Part shown: one piece after another, positions 34,739 through 43,788 of the stretch
Layout: each line of letters begins with the position of its first letter
Numbering within the stretch: position 1 is the first letter of the stretch
NCBI GenBank assembly: GCA_964587105.1
Contig: CAZPKG010000001.1
Span: forward strand, 1 to 64,000
From: JABWCQ01 sp964587105
GTDB taxonomy: Bacteria; Electryoneota; RPQS01
DNA: 64,000 nucleotides
Direction of reading: 5' to 3'
Position numbers and translations under genes: made by a program
The notes under the pieces: generated by a model
Seen by the model: the letters and a program-made list of their open reading frames with translations, nothing else
The model's database searches: none
Told to the model about the DNA's origin: nothing

Positions 34739-35476
34739 ATGCAACGCGAACATCACAAATGGTATAGCCCCGCTCTGGGCCGCGAAATGGAGCTGCTGGT
34801 CTTCGGCCACTACGGCCGGCCCTTGCTTGTCTTCCCTTCCGCGCAGGGCCGTTTTTTTGACTACGAATGCAATCACATGATCGAAACGATTCGCGGACAC
34901 ATTGACGCAGGCGGCGTCAAAGTCTTTTGTGTGGACGGCATTGATTCCGAAAGCTGGTTCAACAAAGGCCTCGCGCCAAACCTCCGCGTCCGCGCACACG
35001 AGTACTACGAGCAATACATCACCCACGAAGTCTTTCCGTTCATTCATCATCACTGCGGCTCACAAAATATTCGCATCGCGGCTACGGGATCAAGCTTTGG
35101 AGCCTACCACACGCTGAACTTCGCGATGAAATATCCGTGGAATTTCAGCCACATACTCTGTCTCTCCGGAAATTATGACATTCGCGACAGACTTGAGGGC
35201 TACTATGATGAGAGCTTCTATTTCAACAATCCGATGGACTACCTGCCGAATCTGACGGATCATGATACGCTGGAAGCCATCCGCCGCATCAAGATCGCGC
35301 TCGTCGTCGGGCAAGGCGCTTGGGAAGGTAACTGCATTGACCAAACCAAACGCATTTCCGAAATTATGAATTCCAAAGGCATCGGTCATCATCTTGATAT
35401 GTGGGGCGACGACACTCCGCACGACTGGCCTTCTTGGCGCCGGATGATTTCCGTTTACGTTCCTCAACTCTCCTAA
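34739..35476 (+). CDS. Esterase-like alpha/beta hydrolase
   Basis: This 245-residue protein of the esterase D/putative esterase family has 'ELLVFGHYGRPLLVFPSAQG', the nucleophile elbow G117-S-S119-F-G121 ('ATGSSFGAYH') and a C-terminal catalytic His in 'TPHDWPSW'. The acid is probably in 'GQGAWEGNC' or nearby. There is no signal peptide, so it acts in the cytoplasm. It is the third gene of the ligase operon. It may cleave or transfer an ester or acyl group of the pathway product (inference). A second, distinct esterase closes the operon. Confidence 0.85.
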   Translation: MQREHHKWYSPALGREMELLVFGHYGRPLLVFPSAQGRFFDYECNHMIETIRGHIDAGGVKVFCVDGIDSESWFNKGLAPNLRVRAHEYYEQYITHEVFPFIHHHCGSQNIRIAATGSSFGAYHTLNFAMKYPWNFSHILCLSGNYDIRDRLEGYYDESFYFNNPMDYLPNLTDHDTLEAIRRIKIALVVGQGAWEGNCIDQTKRISEIMNSKGIGHHLDMWGDDTPHDWPSWRRMISVYVPQLS

Positions 35477-35487
35477 CCACGACAGCA

Positions 35488-36759
35488 ATGCAACACCACG
35501 ACCTTCCGCATACGCTGCGCCGAATCGGCCTTTTGCTCGGCAACGAATACGCTTGGCCGCTGGCGTATGAAACTTTGATCCAGAAGCTCGGCTCGCACTT
35601 GAACTATCAGGGCCGCCGTTTTGATTTTGAAGTTGAGCGGCTCACTATTGAGCCATTCGATCTTCGTCAGCCAGTGCGTCAACACGTTATCATCGACCGC
35701 TTGGGCTACTGGCATATGACCGTGCGCGAGTGGCTCAAGAAGTCAACCTTGATGAACGATTCGCACACCGTGAACAATCCGTTCACCTTTCAGTCGATGG
35801 AGAAGCACTCCGCCTATTGCGTGATGATTCGATTGGGTTTTGATATTCCCGAAACATGGCTGATACCGCAGAAGCAATGGGATATGAACGATGACCGCGC
35901 GCGTGTGACGGCGGAAAATTATCATCAGCTGTTTGACTTGGATGAAGTCGTCGAGAAGATCGGCGGCTATCCGGTGTTCATGAAACCGTATGACGGCGGC
36001 GGTTGGCGCGGGGTTACGCATATCAAGAACCGCGCCGATTTACATAAGGCCTATGACGAATCGGGTTTGCAGACTATGCACATCCAGAAGGGCATCAAAG
36101 ATTATGAAATCTTTTGCCGGTGTTTAGGGTGCGGTCCGCAGATTCTGCCGATGCGCTATGATCCCGATCAACCGCTGCATAACCGCTATCGCATCGAGCA
36201 TGGTTTTCTGAACGCGGAGCAAGGCGATTACCTGATGAAGCTCACGCGCATCATCAATGCTTTCTTCGGTTGGGAGTACAACTCATGCGAATCGCTACTG
36301 CGCGGCAGCGACATCTACCCGATCGATTTCGCCAATGCTGTACCAGACACGTCGCTGATTTCGCTGCACTACTATTTCCCGTGGGCGATCAAGGCGCTTG
36401 TGCGCTGGTCGCTCTACTGTGCCGTTACCGAACGAAAAACCCGACTCGATTTGCAAACGCGCGACTACTTTGCGATTGCCGACCGTGATATTCCATTTAG
36501 GGAAAAACTCGATCTCTATCACGATCTCGCGCAGCGCTACTTTGAAGCGGAACGCTTTGAAGTTTTCTGTGCGTCGCATCTGGCTCAGCTTGATTCACTC
36601 ACGCTCGAATACTTCTCGTCCCCCGCGTGGGACGAAGTGCTAATCGAGCGTTGCCGCCGTTCATTCCCCGCGCATGAGCACGATCAGTTTATCGCGCATT
36701 ATCGCGGCTTAATAAATTACTGGGTGAAAACCGAACAGGACAGGCTCTCGCATCACTAA
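35488..36759 (+). CDS. ATP-grasp domain protein
   Basis: This 423-residue protein starts at ATG 35488, 11 nt after the esterase stop; an in-frame ATG at 35401 would overlap that gene by 76 nt and encode an unrelated Arg-rich stretch. ATP-grasp features are visible: 'FDIPETWLIP', 'EKIGGYPVFMKPYDGGGWRGV' (the lysine and flexible Gly-rich loop), 'QKGIKDYEIFCRCLG', and the metal-binding 'DIYPIDFANAVPD'. It has no signal peptide. It probably activates a carboxylate as acyl phosphate and couples it to an amine or thiol. Together with the YbdK-type ligase in the same operon it suggests two successive ligations. The exact family was not recognised. Confidence 0.82.
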   Translation: MQHHDLPHTLRRIGLLLGNEYAWPLAYETLIQKLGSHLNYQGRRFDFEVERLTIEPFDLRQPVRQHVIIDRLGYWHMTVREWLKKSTLMNDSHTVNNPFTFQSMEKHSAYCVMIRLGFDIPETWLIPQKQWDMNDDRARVTAENYHQLFDLDEVVEKIGGYPVFMKPYDGGGWRGVTHIKNRADLHKAYDESGLQTMHIQKGIKDYEIFCRCLGCGPQILPMRYDPDQPLHNRYRIEHGFLNAEQGDYLMKLTRIINAFFGWEYNSCESLLRGSDIYPIDFANAVPDTSLISLHYYFPWAIKALVRWSLYCAVTERKTRLDLQTRDYFAIADRDIPFREKLDLYHDLAQRYFEAERFEVFCASHLAQLDSLTLEYFSSPAWDEVLIERCRRSFPAHEHDQFIAHYRGLINYWVKTEQDRLSHH

Positions 36760-36763
36760 CTTT

Positions 36764-37897
36764 ATGTCCGATTCATCCCGTGTCTTGATCCTTCGCGTGC
36801 CCGCCGACACTCCGGCGGGCGCGACAATTTTTCTCGCGGCCGATTTCAACGGCTGGAGTCCGTCGCATCCTCTTTCGCGCGCAATTCCGCAAGCTGACGG
36901 TACGCAACGGTTTGTCTTGCCGCCCGATATCGAGCGCGCTGAATACAAAATTACGCGCGGCTCGTGGGACTCCGTTGAATGCACGGAGCATGGTGAACCG
37001 CTTGGCAATCGTGTCTGGACGGTCGAATCGCACAACGGTGACTTAAAAGTTGAGATCGGCGGATGGTGTGATTTGCACCCGGGCACGTTGCATTGGCGGC
37101 CACGTCACACTGTCGTCGGTGATTTGCGGATTCTGAAAGATATTTTTTCGCCGCAGCTTGGAAACATGCGCGATGTTCTGGTCTGGCTGCCGCCTGACTA
37201 TGACGCGCGCATCGGTGAGCGATATCCCGTGATGTATATGCATGACGGACAAAACCTCTTTGATGAAGTGTCGGCGTACGATCAAGAGTGGGGCGTTGAC
37301 GAAATTTCAACCGAGCTTGCCGAATCAGAGAACTTGCGTCACATCATCGTTGGGATTCCCAATATGGGGCTTGCGCGACTGCACGAATATTCGCCGTGGG
37401 AGGATGATTTTCGCCGCTCGCGTGGATTCGGCGAGCGCTACGTTCGGTTCATTTTGCAAACCGTCAAGCCGCAAATTGATAAACAATACCGCACGAAACC
37501 CGAGCGCGAGTTTACGGCAGTCGTGGGATCGTCGCTCGGCGGTTTGATCTCGCTCTATGCCGGAATGACTCGCACGGATAAGTTCTCGTTCGCCGCGTGT
37601 CTTAGCCCAAGTATGAATGTGGCGGGCGGGCGCATCATCAAGACTGCGCAGGCCTATCATGGTGATACGCACTTTTGGATTGACTACGGCTCGCGCGAAT
37701 TTGGAGGCGAACGAGGATTGTCCAACCAAATGATTGAAGCCGTGCGCGAGTGCGGACGCATTTTGAAATCTAACGGCGTTGACGCGCGCGTCGTGATTGA
37801 TCCCGAAGGCGAGCATAACGAATCATCGTGGAGGCGCAGGTTCCCCGAGATCTTGCGATGGTGGCACAGTATGATGGGGCAAGAAAAAGGTAGTTGA
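36764..37897 (+). CDS. CBM48-like domain fused to esterase
   Basis: This 377-residue cytoplasmic protein starts 4 nt after the ATP-grasp gene. Residues 1-100 resemble a glycogen-binding/isoamylase-N type sandwich ('GATIFLAADFNGWSPSHPL', 'RFVLPPDIERAEYKITRGSW'). Residues 120-370 form a putative esterase (esterase D/enterochelin esterase type) with 'VLVWLPPDYD', 'YPVMYMHDGQNLFDE', the nucleophile in 'VVGSSLGGLIS' and the His in 'EGEHNESSW'. Enterochelin esterases hydrolyse ester bonds of amide-containing siderophores, which fits a pathway with two ligases, but the substrate here is unknown. Last gene of the five-gene operon. Confidence 0.82.
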   Translation: MSDSSRVLILRVPADTPAGATIFLAADFNGWSPSHPLSRAIPQADGTQRFVLPPDIERAEYKITRGSWDSVECTEHGEPLGNRVWTVESHNGDLKVEIGGWCDLHPGTLHWRPRHTVVGDLRILKDIFSPQLGNMRDVLVWLPPDYDARIGERYPVMYMHDGQNLFDEVSAYDQEWGVDEISTELAESENLRHIIVGIPNMGLARLHEYSPWEDDFRRSRGFGERYVRFILQTVKPQIDKQYRTKPEREFTAVVGSSLGGLISLYAGMTRTDKFSFAACLSPSMNVAGGRIIKTAQAYHGDTHFWIDYGSREFGGERGLSNQMIEAVRECGRILKSNGVDARVVIDPEGEHNESSWRRRFPEILRWWHSMMGQEKGS

Positions 37898-37927
37898 AGT
37901 AATCAACAAAGTAAAAACGGAGGAATT

Positions 37928-39448
37928 ATGAAACGGGGCATCTTGTTTCTGCTTGTTTTTACAGTGGTTGTGTGTTTTGTGTTGTTTCAACCTGCTGTTT
38001 GTGCGACATCTATTGAACCAGACGATTTTGTTAGCGTTGCGGACTCGGCTTCAATTTACATCAATGCGGTAGATGGTTCAGTAGAGAGCCTAAACTACGT
38101 TCGGCGACCTCTGGCAAGATCAAACGTAACTGTCCGAATCACTCATGACAACCCGTTTAAGTACAGCTACAAGATTGCTGTCAACGGTACTACATCCCCC
38201 GCAATTGATATCACGGATTTCTTTGATCTATTTGCTCCGATTAAGCTTGGTGCGCTTTCCCATGGGGCGGGTAACCTAGGAACCATGATGGCCATGCCAA
38301 CTATTCCAGTAGAGAATAAGACCGATGTTGATGCGACCACAGAAGAAAATGCCGCGCATGAACATTTCAAACAACTGAACAAGGCGCCTCATGTCGAGAA
38401 TTTTCTCGGGCCGTATCTCGCAAACGCAAAATTTCTTAATGCGCTCAAGACGTCAATAGAACTGCGGTTTGATAGCATAAGAAGTATAGCCAATGTAAAA
38501 AGCGATACTCTGATTCCGATCATCGAGAAACTCAGTGGGGACACGATAACAGCGTTGGAGAAAGAATTGACCACGCTATCGCAGATGAAACCGCTTCCAA
38601 TGGAAGAGTATCGGAGCCTTGAGGACAGCATATCATTTGTTGACACGCTTTTTGCAAAACTTCGTACGCAACGCACGGAGGTGGAAAATAAAATTTCGGA
38701 GTATGCGTCATTGAATGGCGGCGCAGATATTCAGGTTCATAGAACGGCGCTCGATTTCGCCCATAACGCGAGGATGTTGAAGATCGGCGACTTTGTCAAA
38801 TCTTCCAAGCAGTTATTCAGCGACATTCGAAAACTGAACACGCAGATCACCCAGCTCGCGGCAATTGCAGCATCATTTAACATTAAATACACTCGCTCAA
38901 TTTACTTGCAAAGCAATGAAGCGGACGTTAATATCAACATTGTCCGCCAACTTCGAGCAGATTCATCCCGGCTTGACACCTTCAAGCTTACGGTGCACGT
39001 AGGTGAACCACGTTTCACAATTAGCACTGGTTTTTCCACATCATTCTTGGACGACCGAATCCCCACGATACGGACCGAAAGGCGCATAGCAAGCGGCGAC
39101 ACGAGCTATGTTCGCGCCATACGCCCTACCAGTGACACAGAATTCAAGCCCAGCTTCATTGTCCTATTGAATGCAAGAATTGGACACTCGCGGATGTTTG
39201 GAACTCTTGGACTGGTAGTCGAGAGTGGCGCGAACAAACCTGATATGGCAATAGCTCCCGCCCTTTCGTGGAACCCAACTGGTTTTCCGTTGTTCTTTTC
39301 CGTGGGAATACAAATCGGAAAAGAAGAGAGGCTTGCAAAAGGATTCGATTACGGCGATGATGTTCCAGAAGAGCTTGGAGATGAGTTGCCGACAAGTAGA
39401 GACTACACGGCGAAGGGTATGGTATCAATATCATATAGAATAAGGTGA
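37928..39448 (+). CDS. Exported protein with helical middle and barrel-like end
   Basis: The family of this 506-residue protein was not recognised. A signal peptide (to about 'AVCA') is followed by a beta-rich part, then a long, charged, helical, probably coiled-coil region (about 140-330), and a C-terminal part of alternating strands that ends in 'GMVSISYRIR', which would suit a small outer-membrane barrel. The RBS (GGAGG) is the best in the neighbourhood. It starts 30 nt after the ligase operon and may be its last gene or separately expressed. It is followed by a strong bidirectional terminator. Confidence 0.65.
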   Translation: MKRGILFLLVFTVVVCFVLFQPAVCATSIEPDDFVSVADSASIYINAVDGSVESLNYVRRPLARSNVTVRITHDNPFKYSYKIAVNGTTSPAIDITDFFDLFAPIKLGALSHGAGNLGTMMAMPTIPVENKTDVDATTEENAAHEHFKQLNKAPHVENFLGPYLANAKFLNALKTSIELRFDSIRSIANVKSDTLIPIIEKLSGDTITALEKELTTLSQMKPLPMEEYRSLEDSISFVDTLFAKLRTQRTEVENKISEYASLNGGADIQVHRTALDFAHNARMLKIGDFVKSSKQLFSDIRKLNTQITQLAAIAASFNIKYTRSIYLQSNEADVNINIVRQLRADSSRLDTFKLTVHVGEPRFTISTGFSTSFLDDRIPTIRTERRIASGDTSYVRAIRPTSDTEFKPSFIVLLNARIGHSRMFGTLGLVVESGANKPDMAIAPALSWNPTGFPLFFSVGIQIGKEERLAKGFDYGDDVPEELGDELPTSRDYTAKGMVSISYRIR

Positions 39449-39471
39449 TCTTTGCCGATGATAGATACCAA

Positions 39472-39499
39472 GAAGCCCGACTCAATTGAGTCGGGCTTC
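39472..39499. terminator. Bidirectional terminator between convergent genes
   Basis: A perfect 28-bp palindrome (GAAGCCCGACTCAA and its complement) lies between the unknown exported protein and the S9 peptidase. T runs are short on both sides. Confidence 0.8.
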
Positions 39500-39525
39500 G
39501 TGTTTCAAGGCGTTTGTCTTCGCGG

Positions 39526-41439
39526 TTATTCTTTCATCTTCTCAGGTTTCGTTACACCTTTAAGATACTTGTCGAAGAAGGCAACATGCTTGCGGTACTC
39601 GGCAATAACGTTGGGACGTTTGCTGGCTCCGTGACCCTCATCAGGGAAAATGAGCGAATCAACCGGCGTTCCCGTCTTGGTCAATTCGGCAATAATCTGC
39701 CGAGCTTCGCCCACCGGGACTCGCGGATCGTTTTCACCATGCACCACAAGCAGCGGAGTCTTGATCTTGTCGGCCTTATTGATCGGCGATACTTCGGTCA
39801 AAAACTCGGGATCAGACAACGGGCCGTATTCGGCTTCACGCAATGCGCGGCGATAGTCTGCGGTCTTCTCAAGGAACGTCTTGAAATTCGCGATGCCCAC
39901 GATGTCAATTGCGGCATTGTAGAGATCGGGATATTCCGTAATCATGCCAAGCACAACATACCCGCCGTAGCTGCCGCCGCGAATGCCGATCATCCCTTGC
40001 TTCGTGTAGCCTTGCGCAATCAGCCAATCCGTCGCAGCTTTGTAATCCTTCAAAGAGTCTTTGCGCTTCTTGTAATTGTCCATCGCCAGAAACTCGCGGC
40101 CGTAACCTGATGATCCGCGCGGATTCAAACAAAATACGCCGTAGCCATTCAACATCATGTATTGAATGTTACGAATGAACGCCGGGCGGAACTGCCCTTC
40201 CGGCCCGCCGTGCGCTTCGACGATAAACGGCACAGGCTGACCTTCATTGTAGGAAGCGGGCAAATACAAATAGCCCGAAATTTCCAGTCCGTCAAAACTC
40301 GGGAAACGCACCAACACCGGATCGCGGAATAACGAACGATCAATTCCCGCATAGATCGATTGAGTCAGTTGAGTGAGCTTTTCAGTTTTGGGATTCCAAC
40401 GAAAAACCTCCGGCGCCATCGTCGGACTTGAAAACGAAATGATCAACTCACCGTCCTGAGTGAATCCGGATACTCCCATTTGCCCGTCAAGCTTGGGCAA
40501 CTTCACCGGAGCGCCGGTGGCCACTTCACGCACCTTTGCACGGCCCCAACCGTCTTCATTGGTGGACGCTGCCATGTACTTGAAGTCACGCGAAAAACCC
40601 ACGCCTTCGCATTCCCATTTCGTATCGAGCCAACCGTCCGTGACATATGTGACCTTCGGCGAACCGAGTTTCATCGTCGCCATGCGCGCCATGCCTTCGG
40701 GGTTATCGTTGCAGTCGATGTATATCGTCTGGTTGTCCGGCATCAACGTCACCGAGCCGTAAACGACGTCGCCCTTGTCCTTGGTAATCGTTTCCCACTT
40801 ACCCGTCGTCAAATCAAGATGATGCAAATCATTATTGACATTCGACGTGTACGTGCTGATGATCATGTGTTTGCCGTCCTGCGACAGGTCGGAGATATTA
40901 TTTGAGCCTTTCACGCCGTCAAATATCTTCTTCGTCGCGCCTGACGTGATGTTCATTTCATAGACAAAAAAGTCGGTGCCGTTCTCTTCGTTGGAGGTGT
41001 AATAGATCTTCGAATCATCGGGCGCCCACACCACGGAGCCGAACTGCACTTCCGGTTTATCCGTAAGCTTGAGGATTCTCCCCGACTTTGTGTCCATCAA
41101 ATACATCTGGGAGTTTTCATCACCGCCGACCGACGCAGTAACAATCGCCACATGGCCGTGCTTGGCCAATGTGAATCCGTCAACGCCGTCTTCAAATGTC
41201 GTCAACTGATACGGCCAACCGTTCTCGGTGATGCGATAGACTTGCGTTGCACCGGAAGCGGACGACATGACATAGACGTCTTTGCCATCCCAACTATTCC
41301 CAGCCGGGCTCCAATTGCCAATCTGCAAAAACGTACCAATATCCGGTATGTATTGTCCTTCTGAGAGCAAAGTTGCCGGAGGATTCGCATTCGCGAGTGA
41401 GCATCCGAGCAGAAGCATAATTGCAAGCTGCTTAATCAT
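39526..41439 (-). CDS. S9 family prolyl oligopeptidase-like peptidase
   Basis: This 637-residue exported peptidase starts at ATG 41439, with AAGGA 9 nt upstream; a TTG two codons earlier is less likely. The signal sequence 'MIKQLAIMLLLGCSLANA' could be cut by signal peptidase I or, less likely, lipidated at the Cys. An N-terminal beta-propeller (about 30-370; 'VVWAPDDSKIYYTSNEENG', 'ISDLSQDGKHMIIS') is followed by the alpha/beta hydrolase domain with the nucleophile in 'IRGGSYGGYVVL', Asp in 'HGENDPRVPVGEA' and His in 'PDEGHG'. It trims peptides, often after proline or as an acylaminoacyl peptidase. It lies 14 nt behind the acyl-CoA synthetase-like gene. Confidence 0.92.
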   Translation of the reverse strand: MIKQLAIMLLLGCSLANANPPATLLSEGQYIPDIGTFLQIGNWSPAGNSWDGKDVYVMSSASGATQVYRITENGWPYQLTTFEDGVDGFTLAKHGHVAIVTASVGGDENSQMYLMDTKSGRILKLTDKPEVQFGSVVWAPDDSKIYYTSNEENGTDFFVYEMNITSGATKKIFDGVKGSNNISDLSQDGKHMIISTYTSNVNNDLHHLDLTTGKWETITKDKGDVVYGSVTLMPDNQTIYIDCNDNPEGMARMATMKLGSPKVTYVTDGWLDTKWECEGVGFSRDFKYMAASTNEDGWGRAKVREVATGAPVKLPKLDGQMGVSGFTQDGELIISFSSPTMAPEVFRWNPKTEKLTQLTQSIYAGIDRSLFRDPVLVRFPSFDGLEISGYLYLPASYNEGQPVPFIVEAHGGPEGQFRPAFIRNIQYMMLNGYGVFCLNPRGSSGYGREFLAMDNYKKRKDSLKDYKAATDWLIAQGYTKQGMIGIRGGSYGGYVVLGMITEYPDLYNAAIDIVGIANFKTFLEKTADYRRALREAEYGPLSDPEFLTEVSPINKADKIKTPLLVVHGENDPRVPVGEARQIIAELTKTGTPVDSLIFPDEGHGASKRPNVIAEYRKHVAFFDKYLKGVTKPEKMKE

Positions 41440-41453
41440 GTTCAAGGGTCCTT

Positions 41454-43160
41454 TTATTTTGTCGCTTTCTTGGGATACTGTTCAGACTTAAACGCGCTGA
41501 ACAAATGCTTGCACTTGTTGCGCTGGTATTTTCCTGTTGAGGTGACCGGGAACTCGTGGCCAAACACCACGACCTTCGGGCATTTCGAGACTGCCAGTTC
41601 GCGCGCGCAGAATTCGATGATTTCACGCTCGCTCAGGTTTGCGCCGGGCTTCAGACACACGTACGCTCCGACTTCCTCGCCGTACCAATCGTTTTCAAAT
41701 CCGACCGCCATCGCCTTGTCAATTCCCGGAATTCTTGCGAGCACTTCATCAATTTCAAACGGAGAGATGTTCACGCCGCCCCGAATAATAAGTTCCTTCA
41801 GTCTTCCGGTAATGAAAAAGAACTTGCGGCCCAATTCGTCCGTCTTAAAGAATCCTTCGTCTCCCGAACGGAACCAACCGAATTCAAAAGTCTTCTCGTT
41901 GATTTCGGGGTTCGCGAAGTAATACTTCATGACGTTGACGCCGCGAATCACGATTTCGCCTTTGGTGTCCGGCGGGAGTGACCGGCCCTGATCATCGTGG
42001 ATCTCCATTTCATTCTGAGGTATCGGCACGCCGATGGACGGAAATCCATACTCGCGCATCCAACGCTTATGCTCGGTGTCCGTCAGTTCAATCGGGAGGA
42101 AGCACGAATAGCAGGTGGTCTCTGACAGGCCGTAACCGTGCACGATTCTGAGCCCAAATCGATCTTCAAAGGCGCTCGCAAGCTCGACCGTCAGCGGTCC
42201 CGCCCCGCATACAATATGACGGAAGTTCGGCAGCGAAAGTTGCTTGCCTTCCAAGCTCTTTTCATGCAAGAGAAATTGCAGGAGAGTCGGCACCACACTC
42301 ACGACTTGCACGTTTTCGCGTTCAATCCGTTCAAAAAAATGGTGTGTCGAGAATTTCTGATTCAGGACGACCGTGCCGCCGTAGTACATCGGAGTCATTA
42401 GCGTCACAACCGTGCCGTTCACATGATGGAGCGGCAAAACGCACATCATCCGTTGTTCCGCCGTCAGCCCGTGCCATTCCGCAATCCCTTGAGCGTCCGT
42501 CAACAAATTCTGTTGAACCAGCACCACGCCTTTCGGATTGCCCGTCGTGCCCGAAGTATAGACAATCAGCACCTCATCTTCCAGACCGACGTCGGTAACG
42601 GGCCCTGCGTCGCCTGAGCGCTTGTTTAACTCCGCTGTGTAATGCAGATATTTCGAGCTGAGTTCTTCACCCGTCTGTATAATCGTTTTGAATAACGGCA
42701 ATTTGGCTTGCAGCGCGGCGATTCGCTCAACATATGGTTCGCGCACGAAAGCGAGCTTCGTTTCCGAATTGCTCAAGATGTACTCGATGCGCTCGTCAGT
42801 TTCGCCCAAGTTTATCGGCACAACCACTGCACCCAGCGTCCACGCCGCGAAATACTGCACGACCGTTTCGGCGTGATTGTGGGAAACTGTTGCAATCCTG
42901 TCGCCGCGCGCGATTCCGTGATTCTCAAGAATACGCACGGTCTTCCACACAAGCTCCGAAAATTCGCGATAGCTCCATTGACTTCGCTCGCCTGAGTCCG
43001 TATAGAAGATCAGGAACGGCTGCTCAGGTCGATCTGCAAGCTGTTTTGCCAGCGCCTGACCGACGTTTTGAAACGGAAGAGGGGAGAGAGCTTGCGCTCC
43101 CTCCCCTAATCTCCGTGCATGTGCTAATTTCTCACCAAGCGAAGTCAATCGCTCCTCCAA
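41454..43160 (-). CDS. AMP-binding acyl-CoA synthetase-like enzyme
   Basis: This class I adenylate-forming enzyme of about 568 residues has P-loop 'VYTSGTTGNPKGVV', 'GYGLSETT', 'FRSGDEG', the hinge 'GRLKELIIRGGVNISPFEID' and the C-terminal catalytic Lys in 'PVTSTGKYQR'. It activates a carboxylate with ATP for transfer, usually to CoA. The first in-frame start is TTG 43160; TTG 43148 is equally possible, with GGAGGAG between them. Residues about 15-28 ('RRLGEGAQALSPLP') are encoded by a perfect-loop palindrome (43081-43106) of the kind seen in intergenic repeats, so the N terminus looks extended. It lies in a run with the barrel-like gene upstream (12-nt gap) and the S9 peptidase downstream. 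Confidence 0.88.
   Translation of the reverse strand: MEERLTSLGEKLAHARRLGEGAQALSPLPFQNVGQALAKQLADRPEQPFLIFYTDSGERSQWSYREFSELVWKTVRILENHGIARGDRIATVSHNHAETVVQYFAAWTLGAVVVPINLGETDERIEYILSNSETKLAFVREPYVERIAALQAKLPLFKTIIQTGEELSSKYLHYTAELNKRSGDAGPVTDVGLEDEVLIVYTSGTTGNPKGVVLVQQNLLTDAQGIAEWHGLTAEQRMMCVLPLHHVNGTVVTLMTPMYYGGTVVLNQKFSTHHFFERIERENVQVVSVVPTLLQFLLHEKSLEGKQLSLPNFRHIVCGAGPLTVELASAFEDRFGLRIVHGYGLSETTCYSCFLPIELTDTEHKRWMREYGFPSIGVPIPQNEMEIHDDQGRSLPPDTKGEIVIRGVNVMKYYFANPEINEKTFEFGWFRSGDEGFFKTDELGRKFFFITGRLKELIIRGGVNISPFEIDEVLARIPGIDKAMAVGFENDWYGEEVGAYVCLKPGANLSEREIIEFCARELAVSKCPKVVVFGHEFPVTSTGKYQRNKCKHLFSAFKSEQYPKKATK
43081..43106. repeat. Palindromic element inside a coding region
   Basis: Eleven-base arms GGGGAGAGAGC and GCTCCCTCCCC (one G-T pair) enclose a TTGC/GCAA tetraloop. 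The element lies in frame near the 5' end of the acyl-CoA synthetase-like gene. Only this copy was found in the window. Confidence 0.5.
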
Positions 43161-43172
43161 TCACATGACAAA

Positions 43173-43709
43173 TTATTTGCCTAAATCGTAAATGAAATCA
43201 ATCTGAACGTTCGTCTGTTCCGCGTCGCCGAAATCAAGCTGCAATTCGGTTTGCCCGCGCCATCTGTTTGCAATCGGAAACTGGAAGCCGCCAAGTATCA
43301 TGAGCGATAGCTCGGTGTCTGAATCGTCATACTCATAATTCCGTGGACCGTCAGCGCTGAAACTCAGGAAATGAACTGCGAGTCCTGCGCCGGGATAGAC
43401 ATAGAGTTTCCTGCCAACCTCGAAAGTGTAATACACTGAATTGCGATAGGCAAGGTCTGTATATCTCCATTCATGTGCCCCTCTATCCTCCCCTGCCGTC
43501 CACCACGTCAGCGCCATTTCCCAAGGAAGATTCTCTGTCCATGTCCCCATATCTGCGACGACGCCTAAAGAAATCGCTCCATCTCCGTGATCCGGATCGA
43601 CAAATCCCGCGCGCGGTCCGATTCCTTTCAATCCGATGTTCGTCCTGGCAAATCCCGTTTGGCCACAGATGACAACCAAAACTACTGCGAACCAGATGCT
43701 CTTCTTCAT
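43173..43709 (-). CDS. Small exported beta-barrel-like protein
   Basis: This 178-residue protein starts at ATG 43709, with AAGGGG 7 nt upstream. The signal peptide is 'MKKSIWFAVVLVVICGQTGFA'. The mature part begins 'RTNIGLKGIGPRAGFVDP', continues with amphipathic strands ('AISLGVVADMGTW', 'YYTFEVGRKLYVYPGAGLAVHF', 'TELSLMILGGFQFPI') and ends with the strand 'NVQIDFIYDLGK'. This is typical of eight-stranded outer-membrane barrels of FCB bacteria. The function is unknown. It is the first of three genes in the minus direction (barrel, acyl-CoA synthetase-like, S9 peptidase). Confidence 0.7.
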   Translation of the reverse strand: MKKSIWFAVVLVVICGQTGFARTNIGLKGIGPRAGFVDPDHGDGAISLGVVADMGTWTENLPWEMALTWWTAGEDRGAHEWRYTDLAYRNSVYYTFEVGRKLYVYPGAGLAVHFLSFSADGPRNYEYDDSDTELSLMILGGFQFPIANRWRGQTELQLDFGDAEQTNVQIDFIYDLGK

Positions 43710-43788
43710 GGTGTTCCCCTTGTTCATGTTTCAACCGGCTACAATATTACATAGAATAGCCACTTTTCATCAATTATTCAACATATCG

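Noticed and set aside
35401..35487. Earlier start of the ATP-grasp gene
   Set aside because: It would overlap the esterase gene by 76 nt and add an Arg-rich stretch absent from the fold; ATG 35488 is preferred.
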